A stretch of 11,179 nucleotides of DNA from Candidatus Paenalcaligenes intestinipullorum (GTDB taxonomy: Bacteria > Pseudomonadota > Gammaproteobacteria > Burkholderiales > Burkholderiaceae_B). Positions 6,266-11,179 of this stretch are shown in pieces. The stretch spans positions 1 through 11,179 of the forward strand of contig DWUQ01000061.1 in NCBI GenBank assembly GCA_019120675.1. Reading direction: 5' to 3'. Below the pieces are notes generated by a model, which saw only the letters and a program-made list of their open reading frames with translations, was not told the DNA's origin and searched no databases. Within the stretch, counting starts at the first letter, position 1. The number at the start of each line of letters is the position of its first letter. Made by a program: the position numbers and the translations under genes.

Positions 6266-7654
6266 TTAACCCACTTGGAAATGCATTTCTGGATACCGCA
6301 CACTGCTGCGACGCCGGTGTGCCAAAATGTAAATCAGCGTCAGGGGTCCCAACCGGCCCACAAACATCAATACCAGCAAAATACAATGAGTCGGTGTGGA
6401 AAGCTGGGGTGTAATACCGTGCCCCATGCCTGTGGTCGTAACAGCAGAGACCACCTCAAACATAATCACCCGCAACGAAAAATCATCATCGAAAAATGTA
6501 ATCAGCACCATACCCGCCATAAACCACAGCATCATAATTGAGATCAGTGCAGTAGCTTTTTGTACGGTAGTGGGGCTAAGGGTGCGTTCGCTGATCACGA
6601 TTTCTTCACGCTGCCGTAAGAAGGAATGCACCGCCGCAAACAGCACAATAAAGGTGCCAAGCTTGATACCACTGGCGGTGCTGAGGGAGCCGCCCCCGAT
6701 AATCATATACACCATCATCAGCATGACGGAGCTGTTTTTCATGAGGGAGGGGTCCATAGAGCTAAAGCCTGCTGTACGGGTAGCAATCGCTTGAAACCAA
6801 GCAGCATTAATTTGCTCCAGCAAAGGCAGGTTACCGATGGTGAAGGGGTTACGCGACTCGACCCCCCATAAAAATAAAAAGCCAAACAGATTGAGCAAAA
6901 GCGTCGTAATAATAATGAGCTTGCTGTACGTGCTCAGACGCGACCAACGACGGACCCGCAGCACATCGATAATGACAGGAAAACCTAAGCCCCCCAACAT
7001 AATCATCAAAGACAAGGTCCAAATGCTCAGCGTATCCGACACCATTGAGGAAAGGCTGTGATCGTACAAAGACATGCCCGCATTGTTAAAAGCCATGGTG
7101 ACGTGAAAATACGCTTGGTAAAACGCTTCCAACCAACTGGCCTCACGCGACCACCACAAACCCAGCAGAACAATAGCCCCTAATTGTAACGTGAAGGCGA
7201 TTTTGACGACGGAGACGGCCGTCTGGCGAATTCTGCCGACGTTGGTTTGATTGAAGGCTTCGAGCGCCAATGCTTGCTCTTTAACACTAAAACGGCGGCC
7301 CATGCTCATGGCGACCAGTACCGCAAAGGTCACAATCCCCAGCCCACCAAGCTGAACGAGAATCGTGAGAATAATTTGCCCAAACAGTGTAAAGGTGCTG
7401 GCAAGCTCTACGATACTCAGCCCCGTCACGGTAACCGCCGAGGTGGCCATAAAGAAAGATTCGAACCAGCTAATCGGTCGAGTAGTGGCCGCAGGCAGCA
7501 TCAACAGCAAGGTGCCCAATATAATTAAACAAAAAAAGCCAAACGCCAACACCGCGGGGGGGCTGGCATTAAGCATCGTTCGGCGATCCATGCGCAAACG
7601 ACCAAAGGGCGCACGCGTACGACTTGTGGCCGCGCGAGAGTAATGGGGCTTCAT
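6266..7654 (-). CDS. Potassium uptake membrane subunit KtrB (TrkH/KtrB family)
   Basis: A 462-residue K+-translocating subunit built from four M1-P-M2 repeats. The four selectivity-filter loops are visible: AVTVTGLS (73-80), FNNAGMS (189-195), ATRTAGFSS (291-299) and AVTTTGMGHG (404-413), each with its central Gly (78, 193, 296, 409). The third repeat carries the gating-loop motif GGGSLSTASGIK (320-331). The start of the mature-like region, with an SAVTVTG filter followed by TLFGQIILTILVQLGGLG, is characteristic of KtrB rather than the longer TrkH. In the cell it works as a dimer on a cytoplasmic KtrA ring, usually coupled to Na+. Its ATG begins at the base immediately after the ktrA stop, with no ribosome site of its own, implying translational coupling. 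The N-terminus (1-30) is basic and cytoplasmic. Confidence 0.93.
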   Translation of the reverse strand: MKPHYSRAATSRTRAPFGRLRMDRRTMLNASPPAVLAFGFFCLIILGTLLLMLPAATTRPISWFESFFMATSAVTVTGLSIVELASTFTLFGQIILTILVQLGGLGIVTFAVLVAMSMGRRFSVKEQALALEAFNQTNVGRIRQTAVSVVKIAFTLQLGAIVLLGLWWSREASWLEAFYQAYFHVTMAFNNAGMSLYDHSLSSMVSDTLSIWTLSLMIMLGGLGFPVIIDVLRVRRWSRLSTYSKLIIITTLLLNLFGFLFLWGVESRNPFTIGNLPLLEQINAAWFQAIATRTAGFSSMDPSLMKNSSVMLMMVYMIIGGGSLSTASGIKLGTFIVLFAAVHSFLRQREEIVISERTLSPTTVQKATALISIMMLWFMAGMVLITFFDDDFSLRVIMFEVVSAVTTTGMGHGITPQLSTPTHCILLVLMFVGRLGPLTLIYILAHRRRSSVRYPEMHFQVG

Positions 7655-8308
7655 TTAATTCAGTTTTGGGGCAATGGTTCGCAAGGCCGGTAACGCACCA
7701 AATAATACGAGGATGTCTTTGGCTTCAAGGGTGAAATCGTGCTCAGGGCGGATAAAGGTTTGGCCGCGTCGTTTAATCACCAAGGCGTGAACGGATTCGT
7801 TTTTAAAGGTTAGGGCAGAGCTTAAGGGCTGGCCTTCGAGATGGGGGCTGGCGGTAATTTCCACCACAAACTCGCCATTGCCCAGTGAAATATAATCATT
7901 CACCATTGGATAACTCAGCATTTGTGCAACCCGAATACCCATTTCCTCTTCGGGGTGGATAATGCGTTGTACGCCAAGCTTGCTTAGGATTAAATGCTGA
8001 GCGTGCGAAACAGCCTTGACCCAGATGTTTTGAATCCCTAGAGCTTTTAAGTGCACCACACAGACTAGGCTGGCTTGCACATCTTCACCTATAGCAATTA
8101 ATACGGTATCGTAGTTTTCTAAGCCCATCTCTTCGAGGGCAGCTTTGTTGGTGACGTCGGCAATAATGCCGCGAGACAGCTCGTCGGCATAGCGATCGAT
8201 GGTTTTTTGGTCAATATCCACGCCTAAAACGGAGTGTCCGAGCTTTAATAGTTCGCGTGAGGCGGCCGAGCCAAAACGTCCGAGTCCGATAATTGCAAAC
8301 TGTGCCAT
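7655..8308 (-). CDS. Potassium uptake regulator KtrA (single RCK protein)
   Basis: A 217-residue cytoplasmic regulator with one RCK_N (about 1-125) and one RCK_C (about 138-217) domain; the single unit distinguishes it from the double-length TrkA of E. coli. The nucleotide-binding Rossmann motif GLGRFG is at 8-13, with Asp31 at the end of the second strand as the ribose-binding acid. The block LIAIGEDVQASL (70-81), then IWVKA (95-99) and RIIHPEEEMG (115-124), matches KtrA proteins. It forms an octameric ring that gates KtrB in response to ATP/ADP and NAD(H) in characterised relatives. AAGGT (complement of 8314-8318) lies five bases before the ATG. It is the first gene of the ktrA-ktrB-exonuclease run, divergent from the OYE gene. 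Confidence 0.93.
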   Translation of the reverse strand: MAQFAIIGLGRFGSAASRELLKLGHSVLGVDIDQKTIDRYADELSRGIIADVTNKAALEEMGLENYDTVLIAIGEDVQASLVCVVHLKALGIQNIWVKAVSHAQHLILSKLGVQRIIHPEEEMGIRVAQMLSYPMVNDYISLGNGEFVVEITASPHLEGQPLSSALTFKNESVHALVIKRRGQTFIRPEHDFTLEAKDILVLFGALPALRTIAPKLN

Positions 8309-8460
8309 GCAGTACCTTAAATGTCGCTACCCCAACTCAGTTGCGCGCAAACACGTTGGGTGGGGTATGATGAAATACGTTACCACTATCTCGTAGTGCG
8401 TCGTATCTCGTTAATTTTAACCGTTAAACCCAAACCCTCCTAAAGGAAGGTGAAAGCAGT
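8309..8460. promoter_or_regulatory. Divergent ktrA / OYE intergenic region with three palindromes
   Basis: A 152-base promoter region. It contains TTGCGCGCAA (8341-8350, perfect 10-base palindrome), CACTA-TCTCG-TAGTG (8384-8398) and GTTAA-TT-TTAAC (8410-8421). The last is AT-rich and placed where a -10 for the OYE gene could lie. The OYE gene has AAGGTGA at 8447-8453, seven bases before its ATG. Any of the dyads could be a repressor operator (OYE genes are often under TetR- or LysR-type control), but no regulator gene is adjacent. I could not assign a confident sigma70 promoter on either strand. Confidence 0.4.
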
Positions 8461-9519
8461 ATGGTAACCCTATTTGAGCCTCTAAATGTAGGGGATCTTT
8501 GTATAGAAAACCGCATTATTATGGCACCCATGACGCGTACGCGTGCCACACAAGGACGTGTGCCAAGCGATTTAATGCGTAACTATTATTGCCAACGAGC
8601 CTCTGCGGGGCTAATTATTGCCGAGGCCACCGCGATTTCCCCCCAAGCGGTCGGTTACCTTAATTCGCCAGGCATTTGGTGCAGCGCTCAAGTCGAAGGC
8701 TGGAAAAACATTACCCAAGCGGTTCACAACAAGCATGGGCGAATCTTTTTACAGCTTTGGCACGTGGGGCGTGTGTCCGATCCTGAGTTGCTAAGTGGGC
8801 AAATTCCTGTTGCACCCAGCGCGATTGCCTGCGAAGGTCAGGTCAGCCTGCTGCAGCCCCCTCGTGACTACGTGGTGCCACGCGCGCTGAGTCAAGCCAG
8901 CATCACCGACATCATCAAAGATTACAAACACGCCGCACAAAATGCGATGGCAGCGGGCTTTGATGGCGTGGAGATCCATGCGGCCAATGGGTACTTGGTC
9001 GATCAGTTCCTAAATGACAGCAGCAACCAACGCCAAGATGACTACGGAGGCAGTATCCCCAATCGAGCGCGGTTCTTGTTTGAGGTGGTGGATGCGTGTG
9101 CAGAGGTTTGGGGGCATGGTCGAGTCGGGGTACATTTATCGCCTCGGGGTACTTATCACAGCATGCAGGATTCGGCACCAGCTAGCCTATTTACCCATAT
9201 TGCCAATGAGCTCGAACAACGCCAAGTGGCGTTCGTTTTCTGCCGTGAAAACGATCACAGCCATGACATCACTCGGATTATCCGTCAAGCCTATACCGGC
9301 ACCCTAATTGTCAACGAGCAATACAATTTTGAACGCGCCACACAAACCATTCAAAGTGGTCGTGCTGATGCCGTAGCTTTTGGGCGACCGTTTATCGCTA
9401 ACCCAGATTTGGTTGAGCGCTTTCGTAATCGTTTAGCCTTAAATCGTACCGATCCCGACACCTATTATGCCGATGGGCCCCGAGGCTACACCGACTATCC
9501 CAGTATTGCGCAGAGCTAA
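8461..9519 (+). CDS. Old Yellow Enzyme family oxidoreductase (NemA-like, divergent FMN site)
   Basis: A 352-residue TIM-barrel flavoprotein of the OYE/N-ethylmaleimide reductase family, which reduces activated C=C bonds with NAD(P)H. Family blocks are APMTRTRA (22-29, with flavin-contacting Thr25), FLQLWHVGR (96-104), and HAANGYLVDQFL (173-184) with substrate-binding His173/Asn176 and Tyr178. The end, GRPFIANPDLVERF (308-321) and GYTDYPS (342-348), closely resembles E. coli NemA. Two FMN-side positions are unusual. The Arg of the GIRxSP motif, which contacts the isoalloxazine ring in PETN reductase and OYE1, is His225 (VGVHLSP). The glycine-containing phosphate loop before the conserved Tyr (GAGAY in NemA) reads NEQY at 285-288. 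It is about a dozen residues shorter than NemA, mostly in the loop near 258-275. A good ribosome site, AAGGTGA, precedes the ATG. The fold assignment is sure; catalytic competence is less so. Confidence 0.88.
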   Translation: MVTLFEPLNVGDLCIENRIIMAPMTRTRATQGRVPSDLMRNYYCQRASAGLIIAEATAISPQAVGYLNSPGIWCSAQVEGWKNITQAVHNKHGRIFLQLWHVGRVSDPELLSGQIPVAPSAIACEGQVSLLQPPRDYVVPRALSQASITDIIKDYKHAAQNAMAAGFDGVEIHAANGYLVDQFLNDSSNQRQDDYGGSIPNRARFLFEVVDACAEVWGHGRVGVHLSPRGTYHSMQDSAPASLFTHIANELEQRQVAFVFCRENDHSHDITRIIRQAYTGTLIVNEQYNFERATQTIQSGRADAVAFGRPFIANPDLVERFRNRLALNRTDPDTYYADGPRGYTDYPSIAQS

Positions 9520-9520
9520 A

Positions 9521-9946
9521 TTAGGCTGAAGCGCGTAGCGAAGAGGGCTCGGGTTTAAATTTGACTGGTTTTAGGGTAGCCGTGGCGGAGGCGATCAGGC
9601 GTTGCCGCTGATCAAAGGCTTGCGCACGGCAAATCAGCAGGTCTTTATCTTGGCTTAAACACGTCGCCTCAATCGTCAGATTGCCTTTGCCTGGGCTTAG
9701 GAATTGCGTTTGCATTTCGATAGTGGCCATACCATAGCCTGGGCGTTGAGCACGCCCAGCGGCACTCAAACTGTAATCCAGTACAGACATTAACGCGCCT
9801 CCATGTAGCTCTCCCCGTGCATTGCAGAGCTGAGGCGACCAATTCAACCGAGTAATCGTACGCTCAGCACAGCTGGAAATAGACTCGACACCCAAATAGT
9901 CCATATAGGGCATAGCAATCCCAAAATGATGCGTCGGCTGTGGCAT
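9521..9946 (-). CDS. PaaI-family hotdog thioesterase
   Basis: A 141-residue single hotdog domain of the PaaI/YbgC-like acyl-CoA thioesterase group. The signature N42-xx-G-xx-HGG (CNARGELHGGALMSVLD, 41-57) contains His48, the GG that forms the oxyanion-side helix start, and Asp57 at the catalytic position. The following strand pattern (TIEMQTQFLSPGKG, 75-88) is also typical. Members hydrolyse medium-chain or aromatic acyl-CoA; the substrate cannot be read here. It lies 11 bases downstream of yqeY on the same strand and is probably in its operon. Its stop is one base from the OYE stop on the opposite strand (9517-9519 and 9521-9523), leaving no room for a terminator. The first ATG lacks a clear ribosome site; Met12 or Met15 (MPYMDYLG) are plausible alternative starts. 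Confidence 0.88.
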   Translation of the reverse strand: MPQPTHHFGIAMPYMDYLGVESISSCAERTITRLNWSPQLCNARGELHGGALMSVLDYSLSAAGRAQRPGYGMATIEMQTQFLSPGKGNLTIEATCLSQDKDLLICRAQAFDQRQRLIASATATLKPVKFKPEPSSLRASA

Positions 9947-9957
9947 AGGGTCGAGAA

Positions 9958-10416
9958 TTAGCTTAAACGTTGTTTAATCTGGGCAGACACCTGGGCCATA
10001 TCAGCGCGTCCTGCTAATTTTGGTCGCACAATACCCATGATCTTTCCCATCGCTGCTGGGCCCGTAACGCCTTGTGCGTTGGTGGTGGCGATCGCCTCGT
10101 CAATCAGAGTTTGGATTTCAGCCTCGGTAGCCTGCGCGGGGAGGTAATCTTGTAGTACGTCAATTTCCGATTGTTCTTGTGCGGCACTGTCGTTACGACC
10201 AGCTTGCTCAAACGCATGAATGGATTCGCGTCGTTGCTTCACTTGCTTGTCCAGTATTTGCAAGATCTCGTCATCGCTTAACGTGCGTTGCAGCTCAATT
10301 TCCCGACTTTTAATGGCGGCTTGAACCAAACGTAACGTGCCTAAGCGCACACTGTCACGAGCACGCATTGCGATTTTAATGTCGTCGGCCAAGCGTTGGC
10401 TTAAAGAAGGGCTCAT
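9958..10416 (-). CDS. GatB/YqeY domain protein
   Basis: A 152-residue YqeY protein, the usual full length. It is related to the C-terminal tRNA-binding region of the GatB amidotransferase subunit; the cellular role is not settled. Family blocks are the N-terminal DIKIAMRARDSVRLGTLRLV (12-31), then KQVKQRRESIHAFEQAGR (about 56-73), and the C-terminal TGPAAMGKIMG...GRADMAQVS segment. I chose the ATG at 10416, beginning MSPSLSQRL, rather than an in-frame ATG at 10509. The extra 31 residues are not family-like, and the chosen ATG overlaps the upstream stop codon as ATGA (10413-10416). In many proteobacteria yqeY follows rpsU; here it follows a secreted-protein gene instead. Confidence 0.93.
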   Translation of the reverse strand: MSPSLSQRLADDIKIAMRARDSVRLGTLRLVQAAIKSREIELQRTLSDDEILQILDKQVKQRRESIHAFEQAGRNDSAAQEQSEIDVLQDYLPAQATEAEIQTLIDEAIATTNAQGVTGPAAMGKIMGIVRPKLAGRADMAQVSAQIKQRLS

Positions 10417-11179
10417 AAGGAATCCGTAGAGTAGGTGCGCACCGGAACAACCGGTTGCGGAGGGTTGGTCGGAACCGCAACAGGCGGTACAGGACGAGTG
10501 GTAGCCCAAGGGGCATTATTAAAGCGAGAGGTATCTAAACGGCGTGTATGCGGTCCAGAGTCTACAGCAGCCGAGGTAGAATGCTGAGCGCTAGCGTGGG
10601 AGGCAGATTGGGCCGCAGCAGGGGCGTCCGGCTCGCGGTGAAACTCACTTAAAGGTCGGTAGGGTGAGCTTTTTGAAGAAGGCTGTACCCCACCAGTAGG
10701 TGCGTCGTGGTGGCGATTTTGCGAAGCCTCCGCCGGAGGGGTGCGCACCACTTTTTGCCATTTTAAATCTAGCGCAGTGGGCTGCTCGCTAATTGTAATC
10801 GTCCGAGATTGCGTTTGACCCGCATGCGTGGCATGAAGTTGGTAGGTGCCTACTGGAATCTGTACATAAAAGTACGGGCCATCGCTACGGGTGTTGAGCA
10901 CGTTGTAGTCGTCTTCGTTGCGGATGACGACTTGTACGTCCGACACATATGCGGCGTGTTGGGTAGTCGGATCAATCTCTGAGAAATTTAGGCTCAGCGC
11001 GTAATTGTTGCGTACGCGCTTGAAAGCCGCCGCTTCATCGCTGCCGATGCCACCGGTTACATAAATAACATTACCTGCGTATTGGGGCGGAGGCATAGGA
11101 GTTTGCGCAAACGTAGCGGCGCTTGTTAATGCCCCGCTAAGGGCTATACAGGTCACGACTAGAGAGTGGCGGAAGTTCA
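10413..11179 (-). CDS. Secreted carboxypeptidase-regulatory-like protein, 5' end at window edge
   Basis: The frame is open to the right edge. An internal GTG at 11156 is possible, but the frame continues upstream to a codon ending TG at 11178-11179, then AAC TTC CGC CAC. That gives NFRHSLVVTCIALSGALTSA as a basic n-region and hydrophobic core, ending TFA before QTP. The start is therefore almost certainly an ATG whose first base is just outside, for a protein of 255 residues with a Sec signal peptide (1 to about 25). The mature part has the GGIGSDE motif (about 43-49) and a small beta-sandwich block, SDGPYFYVQIPVGTYQL (about 99-115), as in Burkholderiales proteins annotated with a carboxypeptidase-regulatory-like fold. 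The last ~108 residues are Pro/Ser/Ala/His-rich and probably disordered. The stop overlaps the yqeY start (ATGA). Function is unknown; it is likely periplasmic. Confidence 0.8.
   Translation of the reverse strand, partial: NFRHSLVVTCIALSGALTSAATFAQTPMPPPQYAGNVIYVTGGIGSDEAAAFKRVRNNYALSLNFSEIDPTTQHAAYVSDVQVVIRNEDDYNVLNTRSDGPYFYVQIPVGTYQLHATHAGQTQSRTITISEQPTALDLKWQKVVRTPPAEASQNRHHDAPTGGVQPSSKSSPYRPLSEFHREPDAPAAAQSASHASAQHSTSAAVDSGPHTRRLDTSRFNNAPWATTRPVPPVAVPTNPPQPVVPVRTYSTDSL

Noticed and set aside
6396..6794. A 132-codon plus-strand open frame opposite ktrB
   Set aside because: It is antisense to a gene with clear family motifs, has no recognisable protein features and no ribosome site; similar open frames occur on the opposite strand all along ktrB.
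10417..10509. Longer start for YqeY
   Set aside because: The extra residues are Cys/Ser-rich and unlike the family, and they would overlap the upstream gene by ~97 bases; the ATGA junction at 10413-10416 gives the normal length.

Overview
The window looks like a stretch of ordinary chromosome from a betaproteobacterium, most likely Burkholderiales near the Alcaligenaceae. I infer this from protein flavour rather than from any marker gene: a secreted protein with the GGxGxDE / SDGPxxY pattern that I associate with Burkholderiales, a DUF445 protein, a YqeY protein and a NemA-like Old Yellow Enzyme. Base composition is moderate and genes are packed tightly on both strands. The exception is the first ~500 bases, which are visibly more AT-rich and carry no convincing gene.

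Left end (1-680): an AT-rich non-coding block with several inverted repeats and a small set of CCACYAAA repeats. It lies just beyond the terminator and 3' end of a minus-strand tRNA-Pro(GGG). The tRNA has a near-perfect sigma70 promoter whose -35 box contains the stop codon of the next gene. The 3' flank of a tRNA is where integrative elements usually insert, so this block may be the edge or scar of one. No integrase and no second att copy are visible.

Middle (675-5542): a large FUSC-family inner-membrane protein (minus) is divergent from a membrane-anchored DNA/RNA non-specific endonuclease (plus). The endonuclease converges, sharing a TTAA stop, on an unrecognised 75-residue gene (minus) that has a strong ribosome binding site. 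That small gene is divergent from a DUF445-family membrane protein (plus).

Right-middle (5543-8460): a minus-strand cluster reads ktrA, ktrB, ExoX-like 3'-5' exonuclease. KtrA (single RCK regulator) and KtrB (four-filter K+ channel-like subunit) abut with no spacer and make a complete sodium-type Ktr potassium uptake system. The exonuclease follows 42 bases later and probably rides on the same transcript.

Right end (8461-11179): an Old Yellow Enzyme family oxidoreductase (plus) keeps its substrate-side residues but has unusual residues at two FMN-binding positions. It converges on a minus-strand operon of secreted carboxypeptidase-regulatory-like protein (cut by the window edge), YqeY and a PaaI-type thioesterase. 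The first two overlap by ATGA and the last two are 11 bases apart.

I do not see a convincing undescribed system. The points most worth a second look are the divergent OYE, the tRNA-flanking repeat region, the orphan 75-residue protein, and the secreted low-complexity protein translationally linked to YqeY.
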